A stretch of 14,948 nt of DNA from Betaproteobacteria bacterium HGW-Betaproteobacteria-2. GTDB lineage: Bacteria; Pseudomonadota; Gammaproteobacteria; Burkholderiales; Methylophilaceae. This document shows positions 7,915-14,471 of this stretch, piece by piece (the stretch's first letter is position 1; the number at the start of each line of letters is the position of its first letter). The position numbers and the translations under genes were made by a program. The notes below the pieces were generated by a model that saw nothing but the letters and a program-made list of their open reading frames with translations, had not been told where the DNA came from and made no database searches. The DNA lies in the NCBI GenBank assembly GCA_002842255.1, contig PHCM01000005.1, positions 1-14,948 on the forward strand, given 5' to 3'.

Positions 7915-9270
7915 CTACCTGGAAACCCCTGTGGTCGGCAAACCCGTATCCGGTTTGGGACCGGTCTGGAAGAACAGCTCACTGAAACTGGGCTGATAAT
8001 CACGCAGGTTACCGCCCGGCAACGCCGGCTTCTGCGCATTGCTGGCGATAGGTCGCACCAGGTATGGCGTTACCACCATCAGCAGCTCCTTGTCTTCGAC
8101 ATCGAACCTTGTGGAACGGAAAAATGCGCCGATGATCGGCAAGCTGCCCAGACCCGGCAACTTATCCACATCGTTCAGCGTGTTGCGGCTCACCAGTCCG
8201 CTAATCACAAAACTTTCGCCATGACCGAGCGAAACGCTGGTATCTGTCCGGCGCACACGCAGGCCCGGAACGGAAACACCACCAGTCTGCACCGCATTGG
8301 CAAAATCGAGTTCACTGACCTCTGGTGAAACCTTGAGAAAAATGCGATTGGTATCGAGCACGGTCGGCGTCAGCATCAGACGCACGCCATACTCCTTGTA
8401 TTTTATGGTAACCGTACTGTCGCCGCCGGATCCACTACGTATCGGCACCGGAAATTCGCCGCCGGCAAGAAAAGTCGCACTCTGCCCGGAAATCGCCGTC
8501 AGACTCGGCTCTGCCAAGGTGTAGGCAAAACCGTTGGCTTCCAGCAAGCTTAACGCGCTCAGGAAGCCGGAGCCGGAATTACCGGCAATCAGATTGAAAG
8601 CGCTGTTGTTGGGCAGAAAGCCGGAAGCGCTGTTCAAGGTAAAACCACCGACCCCGCCTTCAATACCACTCAGGTTGCCGGGCGAACCGATGGCAAATGT
8701 CCTGTTGTCCTTGTTCCTGCCGATAAAGAAGCCGGCGCGCATCATATTCTGGCGGCTGACTTCCACCACCTTGATATCGATCTGTACCTGGGAATCAAAA
8801 CCGGCCTGTGTCGCATCCAGCGGCCCCTTGCTGGCCGGATCAACAGCCTGCCTTGCCAATGCATGCTGCTCCAGCGACTCTACATCGCCCTTGATCGCGA
8901 CACCGGCACCAGCCGGCATCGCCGTAATAAACCGGCTCAACTGCAGGCGCTGCTGCTCCAGGCCAATGCTGGCATTCACCACCACCTTGAGCAGGCGTGC
9001 AGGCTTGGCTGCCTTTTCGCTCTCCCACAGGGATATCTCAGTAGTGCCGACCTTCTTGCCGGTGATCAGGATATTGTGCGATGTCAGCATGGTGATACCG
9101 GCGATATCCGGATTCCCGACTGCCACCCGCTTCACCGGTTTGGTGTGGGCATAGACTTGCTGCCCGCCGGATTCCAGACTCAACTGGTCGCTATCTTCTG
9201 CAGATACCGGCAAGACAAGCAGCCCACTGCAGGCAATTACCCCCAACAAACAGTTTTTCAGAATTGACAT
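7915..9270 (-). CDS. rcpA: Tad pilus outer-membrane secretin RcpA/CpaC
   Basis: This secretin forms the outer-membrane gate through which the Flp pilus exits. Its 451 residues begin with a signal peptide (1-24, cleavage after VSA). The pilus-assembly N-terminal domain spans about 28-100 (VKRVAVGNPDIAGI, NILITGKKVGTTEISLW), followed by a BON-like region around 105-145 (VAIKGDVESLEQ). The secretin domain covers about 163-408, with VEVSRQNMMRAGF, LAEPSLTAISGQSATFLAGG, the DKLPGLGSLPIIGAFFRS signature at 369-386 and KELLMVVTPYLV near the end. The start has a good AAGGGGA site 6-7 nt upstream. No rcpB/cpaD gene follows, unlike in Aggregatibacter and Caulobacter; tadZ comes next. It is 39 nt downstream of rcpC. 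Confidence 0.95.
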   Translation of the reverse strand: MSILKNCLLGVIACSGLLVLPVSAEDSDQLSLESGGQQVYAHTKPVKRVAVGNPDIAGITMLTSHNILITGKKVGTTEISLWESEKAAKPARLLKVVVNASIGLEQQRLQLSRFITAMPAGAGVAIKGDVESLEQHALARQAVDPASKGPLDATQAGFDSQVQIDIKVVEVSRQNMMRAGFFIGRNKDNRTFAIGSPGNLSGIEGGVGGFTLNSASGFLPNNSAFNLIAGNSGSGFLSALSLLEANGFAYTLAEPSLTAISGQSATFLAGGEFPVPIRSGSGGDSTVTIKYKEYGVRLMLTPTVLDTNRIFLKVSPEVSELDFANAVQTGGVSVPGLRVRRTDTSVSLGHGESFVISGLVSRNTLNDVDKLPGLGSLPIIGAFFRSTRFDVEDKELLMVVTPYLVRPIASNAQKPALPGGNLRDYQPSFSELFFQTGPKPDTGLPTTGVSR

Positions 9271-9309
9271 ACGTTCCCCTTCAACTGCAACTTATGCTTT
9301 CAGTCATTG

Positions 9310-10245
9310 TTATCTTGCAACAGTAACCACTTCCACCTGCTCACCTCTGTGAATGATGACCCGCTCACGCTTGTTAACCACGGCCGACCTTCTTGCCGGC
9401 GCAGCAGTCACTTGTTCAGCCTGGGAACCGGCTGGCGTTACCGCCACCAGACCAGCCTGAGGCTTGGCGACTTCATCAAGACGGACAAACTGATTCGCCT
9501 GATCGACATTCGAGGCTGCGGGTTGCGCTCCGCGCAATGCAAGCCGCAGCACACCGCTGCTTTCTGCCAGCATCAGGCGTGAAACCTGGTTTTCCGGAAC
9601 CGCAAGAATGGCCGAGCGGCTATCCTTCTCTTTTTTCGTTTCGGTCTTTTTAGCGCCGACATTTCCGGCCAGACCGTTACTGCCGGTCGCGGTTTCAGAT
9701 GGAGGACCAGTCTCGGCATCCTCAGTCAGCACCTCGCCATAAGCCAACACCTTGATATCCTTCAATACAACCTGGGCCGAGCTGACATTATCCGTCTCGC
9801 GCTCTGCACGCAGGTATAGCAGCACATCGACGCGGTCGCCGGGTTTCACAAACCCACCAACGCCAATCACCTCATTGACCTTGACTGCCACTGCCCGCTC
9901 ATCCGGACCGAGCGACTGTGCAAGTGCGCCCAATGCCGGAAAGTGTTGCGGCAGGAGCGTTTCGCCAGCAGCCACGGGTTCAAGTACCATTTTCCCGAGA
10001 ACATCCTGCACATATTTGTAAGCACGCGGATGCGGCTCTGTCGTTGTAGTCAGCTCCACGTCATCTATGGTCAGCAGTTTGCCTGGGGGGATCGTCTGCG
10101 TCGCCACTACCTGCGAGTAGCTCGGCGTCACCACCTTGACAGCATCTGCCGGCGGCTTGGTACTGATGCGGTAACCTATCCATGCAGTTGCAATGGCACC
10201 TACTGCGAGAATCACTGCCAGAATCCTGAGAAATGTACTATTCAT
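9310..10245 (-). CDS. rcpC: Flp pilus assembly protein RcpC/CpaB
   Basis: RcpC/CpaB is a periplasmic protein anchored in the inner membrane that works with the secretin. The 311 residues show one N-terminal membrane segment (about 6-25), an SAF domain at about 44-104 (VVATQTIPPGKLLTIDDVEL, VAAGETLLPQHF), and the RcpC domain at about 110-240 with DERAVAVKVNEVIGVGGFVKPGDRVDVLL. A low-complexity, charged and Gly/Thr-rich insert at about 174-210 splits the RcpC domain. The C-terminal 60 residues are basic and poorly conserved. Its ATG (10243-10245) has no good Shine-Dalgarno and sits 30 nt after the tadE-like stop. Assignment is secure from domain order and context. Confidence 0.93.
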   Translation of the reverse strand: MNSTFLRILAVILAVGAIATAWIGYRISTKPPADAVKVVTPSYSQVVATQTIPPGKLLTIDDVELTTTTEPHPRAYKYVQDVLGKMVLEPVAAGETLLPQHFPALGALAQSLGPDERAVAVKVNEVIGVGGFVKPGDRVDVLLYLRAERETDNVSSAQVVLKDIKVLAYGEVLTEDAETGPPSETATGSNGLAGNVGAKKTETKKEKDSRSAILAVPENQVSRLMLAESSGVLRLALRGAQPAASNVDQANQFVRLDEVAKPQAGLVAVTPAGSQAEQVTAAPARRSAVVNKRERVIIHRGEQVEVVTVAR

Positions 10246-10275
10246 GATGAAAGCCCGTCGTCATGTATGTATCGG

Positions 10276-10752
10276 TTAGAGATTTATCCTGGCGGTACCT
10301 GCCAGATCGTCAGGCAGTTTAGGTACCTGCCCGATAAAGGGAAGCGTCAATATCGGCACCAGGGGGTCGCTGGTATATCCTGCATATACCACCCTTACAC
10401 TGAGCATGCTTGCAGGCATTTCCACCTCCACAGAGACTTTGGATTTCGAGCCTGACGGCAGCCAGTCGAGTGCCGCGTCCACCGTGGTGCGCACCTGAGG
10501 GTCAACACCGTCGTTGAAATAGGAAGCGCTGCTGCTGTATGCCAGGCGATCCACTGCAATGGCTGAGCGGGCGCCTTCTTCGGCAGCATGCATAAAGGCC
10601 GACTGCAGCATCATTACAATGGCATAGCTGACGATGGCATAGAACAAGGCGAAAAACACGATGAAGAGCAGCGCGAACTCAATGGCGACCGCGCCACGCA
10701 CCGTTTTTCTGCTGCGCCTGTACCATTTTTTCATGGCTCCGGAAAAACTCAT
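10276..10752 (-). CDS. tadE: TadE-like pseudopilin
   Basis: This 158-residue protein has a basic leader (1-20, MKKWYRRSRKTVRG) followed by AVAIEFALLFIVFFALFYAIV (21-41), the TadE domain. G20 followed by A21 and a glutamate at mature position 5 (E25) match a prepilin-peptidase site, and TadE/TadF pseudopilins are processed by TadV in Aggregatibacter. The remainder contains AEEGARSAIAV and a beta-rich periplasmic tail. I choose the ATG at 10750-10752, which overlaps the tadV stop as ATGA and has a GGGGTGGG purine run upstream; a second ATG at 10734 is possible but its GGAG is only 2 nt away. In many tad loci tadE lies near tadG at the end; here it sits directly after tadV. Confidence 0.87.
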   Translation of the reverse strand: MSFSGAMKKWYRRSRKTVRGAVAIEFALLFIVFFALFYAIVSYAIVMMLQSAFMHAAEEGARSAIAVDRLAYSSSASYFNDGVDPQVRTTVDAALDWLPSGSKSKVSVEVEMPASMLSVRVVYAGYTSDPLVPILTLPFIGQVPKLPDDLAGTARINL

Positions 10753-11198
10753 CGGCCCACCCCGATCGCCAGTAACAAACCAACCGACAAGGCGGCGCCG
10801 AACGGCAGCCATTTTTTGCGCGACACCGACCAACCAAAATGCCTGGTCAGGACCAGAAAAGCAATTGCCGCCAGGCCCGCAATCAAGCCCGCTATTACAA
10901 AGCTGAACAGGGTAATCTTCCATCCCGCCAACAGGCCGATGGCGAACAGCAGTTTGACATCTCCCGCACCCAACCAGCCGGCAAGATACGCCGGCACGGT
11001 AAACACCAGGCTCAGGCAGGCGGCCAGAACTGCAGACTGCCAGTCAGCACCGAGCACGGCATGGCCGGTTGCCAACAGAAAACCTGTCGCAAGCAACATG
11101 GCACCGAAACTGAGTATGTTCGGTATTCGTCGTGCGTTCAGGTCAGACAGGCAAACAGCCAAGGACCAGGCTGCAACCATCGCTTCAGTGGCAAGCAT
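10749..11198 (-). CDS. tadV: Flp prepilin peptidase TadV/CpaA (A24 family)
   Basis: This membrane aspartic protease cleaves the Flp prepilin and the TadE pseudopilin. It is a short form (149 residues, no N-terminal methylase domain), as usual for TadV. Both catalytic aspartates are visible: D19 in SDLNARRIPN and D80 in the GAGD motif (77-80, GAGDVKLLFAIG). About four hydrophobic segments fill the rest, with LPFGAAL at 131-137 near the end. The ATG at 11196-11198 lies 15 nt after the flp stop with an AGG about 8 nt upstream. The stop overlaps the tadE start by 4 nt. Confidence 0.93.
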   Translation of the reverse strand: MLATEAMVAAWSLAVCLSDLNARRIPNILSFGAMLLATGFLLATGHAVLGADWQSAVLAACLSLVFTVPAYLAGWLGAGDVKLLFAIGLLAGWKITLFSFVIAGLIAGLAAIAFLVLTRHFGWSVSRKKWLPFGAALSVGLLLAIGVGR

Positions 11199-11213
11199 AC
11201 AAAGCCTGCCAAA

Positions 11214-11399
11214 TCAGGGAGTTCCTTCCAACGCACCTTGTATTTCTGTAAACAGGTTGGTGATTGCAGTATTGATAGGCTCTACGAATACGGCAATAGC
11301 GACTGCCACCATTGCCACCAGCAGGGCGTACTCGATGGCACTTGCGCCTTCTTCATCGCGACAGAAACGGATAAAACCCGCCTTTGAGAAAATCCTCAT
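11214..11399 (-). CDS. flp: Flp-type pilin
   Basis: This is the major subunit of the Flp pilus, 61 residues, first gene of the operon. A leader of 18 residues ends in DEEG, followed by ASAIEYALLVAMVAVAIAV. Cleavage after G18 gives a mature protein with the invariant Glu5-Tyr6 pair (E23, Y24) and a hydrophobic helix; the short polar tail ends EGTP. Length and motif match the Flp/Fap family. A strong GGAGG (11407-11411) lies 7 nt before the ATG, the best ribosome site in the operon, as expected for the most abundant product. Only one flp copy is present in the window. Confidence 0.96.
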   Translation of the reverse strand: MRIFSKAGFIRFCRDEEGASAIEYALLVAMVAVAIAVFVEPINTAITNLFTEIQGALEGTP

Positions 11400-11429
11400 T
11401 GCAAAACCTCCATGTCAAATTCCCCCTGC

Positions 11430-11459
11430 ATTAAAATGCTGGCCGAAAGTTTTAAGCAA
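11430..11459 (-). promoter_or_regulatory. Candidate sigma-70 type promoter of the flp-tad operon
   Basis: On the minus strand a -35-like TTGCTT (11454-11459) and a -10-like TTTAAT (11430-11435, five of six to consensus) are 18 nt apart. This would give a 5' leader of about 25 nt carrying the GGAGG of flp. The -35 match is only three of six, so this is a candidate based on position and -10 quality. Confidence 0.4.
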
Positions 11460-11482
11460 CCCAGCCGACCCATACACCGCCA

Positions 11483-11498
11483 TATACTTGAGTGTATA
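11483..11498. promoter_or_regulatory. Small inverted repeat just upstream of the candidate flp promoter
   Basis: TATAC-N6-GTATA spans 11483-11498 and ends about 24 bp upstream of the putative flp -35. An activator or repressor operator is possible, but the arms are only 5 bp and AT-rich, so chance cannot be excluded. Confidence 0.25.
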
Positions 11499-11733
11499 AG
11501 TACATTATTAACCTGATTCACCAACAGACACAAGCGCGCGCCGCAAAATATAAAGCCCTTCCTCAATTGCCCAACATTCAATATTCTGACAACTCACACG
11601 GGCATGACGCCTCATGTAAATGCTTAGTCTGGCATCGCCATGCCTTGCATAACCTCCAGCCGGCAACAACCCGCATAGCCATCTCAAGCAACGACCTGAA
11701 CATGACAATTCCCGCTACATAATGTATGCAAAA

Positions 11734-11759
11734 ACCACATTAATACTATATGATGTGGT
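11734..11759. promoter_or_regulatory. 26-bp imperfect palindrome, NrdR-box-like, in the nrdJb promoter region
   Basis: ACCACATTA (11734-11742) and TGATGTGGT (11751-11759) are inverted repeats with one mismatch in nine, separated by 8 bp. The segment 11743-11758 (ATACTATATGATGTGG) agrees at 12 of 16 positions with the NrdR box as I remember it (ACACWATATWTTGTGT). A -10-like TATGAT (11749-11754) lies within it, with only a poor -35 (ATGCAA at 11726-11731). About 30 bp upstream, centre to centre, is a perfect 11-bp palindrome TACATAATGTA (11716-11726), a possible degenerate second site. NrdR represses ribonucleotide reductase genes in many bacteria, so the location fits; binding itself is inferred. 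Confidence 0.45.
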
Positions 11760-11840
11760 CTACCGGTTTCGCATCAAAGTGATCTGAACAGCCTTTATCA
11801 TTGCAAACCGACTTGGCGGAACAACTTTGGGAGAACACTC

Positions 11841-12539
11841 ATGGCAATCAAAATCGAAAAAAAAATCACCGGCTACAACGTTGTCACCGAAGAAGACAAA
11901 GCAAAGGCCGCTGAAGCCGAACTGCTGGCATCACAAAAAACTGCCGAAATCCTGCAACTGGGCGAGCCGCTGAGCCGCCCGGAAAAACTGGTCGGCAACA
12001 CCTACAAGATCAAGACCCCGGTGACCGAACACGCGCTCTACATCACCATCAACGACGTCGTCATGAACGAAGGCACCCCGCAGGAACACCGCCGCCCGTT
12101 CGAGATATTCATTAACTCCAAGAACATGGACCACTTCCAGTGGATCGTCGCTCTCACCCGCGTCATGTCCGCCGTGTTCCGCAAGGGTGGTGACATCACT
12201 TTCCTGGTTGAAGAACTGCATAGCGTGTTCGACCCCAGCGGCGGCTACTTCAAAAAGGGCGGCAAATACATCCCCAGCCTGGTAGCAGAAATCGGTGAAG
12301 TGCTGGAGCAGCACCTGCAGGAAATCGGCATGCTGAAAAAAGCCGAGCCAGATCAACACCAGAAAAAACTGATCGAAGAGAAAAAGACCCAGTACATGGA
12401 AAAGAACGCCCATGAACCGGTCAACGCCGAAGGCTTCCCCGCCGGCGCGCAACTCTGCAGCAAATGCAGCACCAAAGCAGCGATTGTGATGGACGGGTGT
12501 TTGACTTGCTTGAATTGCGGCGAGAGCAAGTGCGGTTAA
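11841..12539 (+). CDS. nrdJb: Class II ribonucleotide reductase small C-terminal subunit NrdJb (TSCPD domain)
   Basis: This 232-residue protein corresponds to the C-terminal part of single-chain B12-dependent ribonucleotide reductases. A charged N-terminal helix (1-50) precedes a TSCPD-type domain at about 52-160: YKIKTPVTEHALYITINDV, RPFEIFINSKNMDHFQW, VMSAVFRKGGDITFLVEELH and GGKYIPSLVAEIGEVLEQHL. A lysine-rich linker follows (165-190). The C-terminal cysteine cluster consists of C206, C209, C220, C223, C226 and C231 (CSKC, CLTCLNCGESKC), matching the zinc-ribbon/redox tail that re-reduces the active site. It complements the NrdJ fragment ending at 876, which lacks this part. It starts at ATG 11841 with TGGGAGA 7 nt upstream and has its own regulatory region, because about 11 kb of tad genes on the other strand separate it from nrdJ. 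In Pseudomonas aeruginosa the two genes are neighbours. Confidence 0.9.
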   Translation: MAIKIEKKITGYNVVTEEDKAKAAEAELLASQKTAEILQLGEPLSRPEKLVGNTYKIKTPVTEHALYITINDVVMNEGTPQEHRRPFEIFINSKNMDHFQWIVALTRVMSAVFRKGGDITFLVEELHSVFDPSGGYFKKGGKYIPSLVAEIGEVLEQHLQEIGMLKKAEPDQHQKKLIEEKKTQYMEKNAHEPVNAEGFPAGAQLCSKCSTKAAIVMDGCLTCLNCGESKCG

Positions 12540-12553
12540 AAGATGTTAAATTT

Positions 12554-12579
12554 AAAAGGAGCTTCGGCTCCTTTTGTCT
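12554..12579 (+). terminator. Intrinsic terminator after nrdJb, imperfect T-tract
   Basis: A perfect 9-bp stem (12554-12562 with 12567-12575) is closed by a stable TTCG tetraloop. It begins 14 nt after the nrdJb stop. The downstream tract is TTTTGTCTTT, with G and C interruptions, so release may be incomplete and some readthrough into the following gene is plausible. Confidence 0.8.
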
Positions 12580-12594
12580 TTATGCAAAAAAAAT

Positions 12595-13905
12595 ATGAAA
12601 AACCAGAAAATCAAAGATTTACTTAAATTTATAACTGAAGATCGGATGCGAGCATCAAGTCAGGGGCCTAGAGGGGTTTTAATTGCTTCTGAAAGTGACA
12701 AAGGGCGTATCGTAAATTCCGCATCTTTTCGAAGACTTCAGCAAAAAGCTCAAGTTTTCCCACTTGAAGCAAATGCAGCTGTCAGAACAAGACTCACTCA
12801 TTCTATTGAAGTTTCTCAGATTGGCAGACATTTAGCTCAAAAAGTTATTGAAGCTTTTGATGCTACTGATTGCGAGTATTCAAAACTTGCGGCGTTTGTA
12901 AATACAATCGAAACAGCATGTCTTCTTCATGACATTGGCAACCCCCCATTTGGGCACCTTGGGGAATCTGCGATCAGAGAATGGTTTTCAGAAAATTATC
13001 AAGCAAGTCCTATCGAAGATTTGAGCAATTTCGACGGAAACCCACAGGGGTTTCGTTTGATTAGTTTCTTAGCGGGCAGTGATGAGTCAGGTTTTAATTT
13101 AACAACTGCTCTTTTGTTATCCACCATAAAGTACCCTTGGAGTATTGATAAGAAGCCTCTAGGCAAGAAGATTGGCTTATATAGCTCGGATATTCAAACT
13201 TACAGTAATGCGTGTATTCAACATAATTGGCCAGCTGGGGAAAAATTTCCTTATTTAAGATTAATGGATGTTGCGGATGAAATCGCATATTCGATGAGTG
13301 ATCTAGAGGATGGCCTAGAAAAAGGAGTCATTTCAATTAATGATCTTGAAAAGGAGTTTAAAGCTGACTTTCCTTTAAGTAGTAGCCATGTATTAAAGCC
13401 GTTTCTAAATTTTAAAATTAGTGTAATTAATAAAGCTGTAAATGAGGCATCAAATAACTTTGTTGCTAATTTTGAAGAAATTCTTGCAGGAAAGGATGTT
13501 GCTCTAATTGATGACCAAAGTGAAATTGGTAGCTTGCTGAAGAAAGTTAGTCGATTTGCAAGGTCAAGAATTTATTCACATCGCGATGCCGAACAAGTGG
13601 AGCTGGCTGGTAGAAGTGTAATTAAAGGTCTACTCAATCATTTTGGTGAGTTGTTAAAACTTGACGAACAAAAGTTCATAAAACTTGTAGAAAATGATTC
13701 AACGTTTATAAAGTCAAATCATCTAGATTTCCAAATTAGACTTTTTAGGAGATTGCCTAAAGGTTATATTGAAAAATACCAACAAAGAACCACACTTCCA
13801 GAAAACTTGCGCCGTGCTCATTTAATTGTGGATTTCATTGCGGGCATGACAGACGATTTTGCCTTGGAAACCTATCAAGTATTAGAAGGTATACGAATAA
13901 AGTGA
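12595..13905 (+). CDS. dGTPase-like HD-domain deoxynucleoside triphosphate triphosphohydrolase
   Basis: Enzymes of this family hydrolyse dGTP (some any dNTP) to the deoxynucleoside and triphosphate. The 436-residue product has the full set of Dgt motifs: VNSASFRRLQQKAQVF at 40-55, RTRLTHSIEV at 64-73 with metal ligand H69, LLHDIGNPPFGHLGE at 110-124 with H112/D113, NFDGNPQGFR at 145-154, and MDVADEIAYSMSDLEDG at 224-240 with the fourth ligand D228. All HD metal ligands are present, so it should be active. I start at ATG 12595; an in-frame TTG at 12574 falls in the terminator. No Shine-Dalgarno is visible, and only 55 nt separate it from nrdJb. Base composition is far more AT-rich than anything to the left, pointing to horizontal acquisition. 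It overlaps the next gene by 4 nt (GTGA), forming an operon with the genes after it. dGTPases act in nucleotide-pool control and in phage defence; a defence role here is inferred from context. Confidence 0.88.
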   Translation: MKNQKIKDLLKFITEDRMRASSQGPRGVLIASESDKGRIVNSASFRRLQQKAQVFPLEANAAVRTRLTHSIEVSQIGRHLAQKVIEAFDATDCEYSKLAAFVNTIETACLLHDIGNPPFGHLGESAIREWFSENYQASPIEDLSNFDGNPQGFRLISFLAGSDESGFNLTTALLLSTIKYPWSIDKKPLGKKIGLYSSDIQTYSNACIQHNWPAGEKFPYLRLMDVADEIAYSMSDLEDGLEKGVISINDLEKEFKADFPLSSSHVLKPFLNFKISVINKAVNEASNNFVANFEEILAGKDVALIDDQSEIGSLLKKVSRFARSRIYSHRDAEQVELAGRSVIKGLLNHFGELLKLDEQKFIKLVENDSTFIKSNHLDFQIRLFRRLPKGYIEKYQQRTTLPENLRRAHLIVDFIAGMTDDFALETYQVLEGIRIK

Positions 13906-14468
13906 TTGAAAAGGATCACCCATTTTTTGGACTTCATGATTTGTTCAAAAGTGAAGATATCTTATTCACTTTTAGCAAATATAAATATATAGCCGACAGT
14001 CTTTTTGATGAAAGAGAAATAATAAAAATTAAAGGTGAACAAATCTCTGAGCAATGGGTTCACGAGCAAATAGAATCTTTATCTGAAAACCAAGAATTGG
14101 CTATGCATTCATTGGTCACTATAAAAGGTCGAAGTTACCATATTCCAATGATAGATTTTTCGTTAGATGAAGAGTTTTCAATTGCTGTTTATCACCGTAT
14201 GGGTATGTATATTTCCAAGAAAATTCTCTTGCAGACTTTATTCTATTCAAGCGGAAGGTCGTATCACGCTTATTCATTGAATTTACTATCTCCCAAACAA
14301 TGGCTTGAATTTATGGGTAGATTGTTATTGATTAATCCGCCCAACAATTCTTCGGTTATTGATACTCGATGGATTGGGCACAGGTTGATAGGCGGCTTTT
14401 CATCTCTGAGATGGTCTAATAATACAGATCAATATTTAGCAATGCCAAAAAAAATCAAATTCCCATAA
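13902..14468 (+). CDS. Small protein with primase (AEP)-like SGRSYH motif
   Basis: This 188-residue protein starts at GTG 13902, overlapping the dGTPase stop by 4 nt, with AGAAGGT about 11 nt upstream. I do not recognise a named gene. The central part shows features reminiscent of the archaeo-eukaryotic primase fold: a hydrophobic strand ending in IPMIDFS (D85), then FYSSGRSYHAYSL (114-126), resembling the S-G-x-x-H motif II of AEP primases, then IDTRWIGHRLIGGFSSLRW (153-171), with D154, R156, H160 and R170 as candidate active-site or nucleotide-binding residues. The classic DxD of motif I is not evident, so it may be a divergent or inactive member (perhaps of the family named primase 1D-like). 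It is AT-rich like its neighbours, and the next gene starts 3 nt after its stop. The primase link is inference from short motifs; the existence of the gene is well supported by overlap and coding pattern. Confidence 0.6.
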   Translation: MIEKDHPFFGLHDLFKSEDILFTFSKYKYIADSLFDEREIIKIKGEQISEQWVHEQIESLSENQELAMHSLVTIKGRSYHIPMIDFSLDEEFSIAVYHRMGMYISKKILLQTLFYSSGRSYHAYSLNLLSPKQWLEFMGRLLLINPPNNSSVIDTRWIGHRLIGGFSSLRWSNNTDQYLAMPKKIKFP

Positions 14469-14471
14469 GTA

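Larger units (their letters stand above)
11400..11840. other. Divergent intergenic region between flp and nrdJb
   Basis: This 441-bp region separates the divergent flp (-) and nrdJb (+) genes. The flp-proximal end (11407-11498) has the flp ribosome site, a candidate promoter and a small inverted repeat. The nrdJb-proximal end (11716-11840) has a short palindrome, the NrdR-like box and the nrdJb ribosome site. Between about 11500 and 11715 I see no convincing gene, RNA or repeat; short open frames there encode nothing I recognise. Confidence 0.6.

Noticed and set aside
7908..8039. Upstream extension of tadZ
   Set aside because: The added 44 residues overlap the end of the rcpA secretin gene, are Arg/Cys-rich and unlike CpaE; the ATG at 7907 has a ribosome site and a normal 7-nt gap.
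10753..10923. Upstream extension of the tadE-like gene
   Set aside because: The extra 57 residues lie within tadV and have no TadE-like features; the ATG at 10752 gives the usual ATGA overlap and a normal leader length.
11456..11470. Sigma-54-like -24/-12 pattern upstream of flp on the minus strand (GG...GC)
   Set aside because: The GG and GC dinucleotides are 11 nt apart instead of the required 10, and the surrounding bases do not fit the consensus.
11508..11708. 66-codon minus-strand open frame in the flp-nrdJb intergenic region
   Set aside because: No recognisable family, no ribosome site, unusual Cys/Trp/Arg-rich composition; it looks like chance in a non-coding region.
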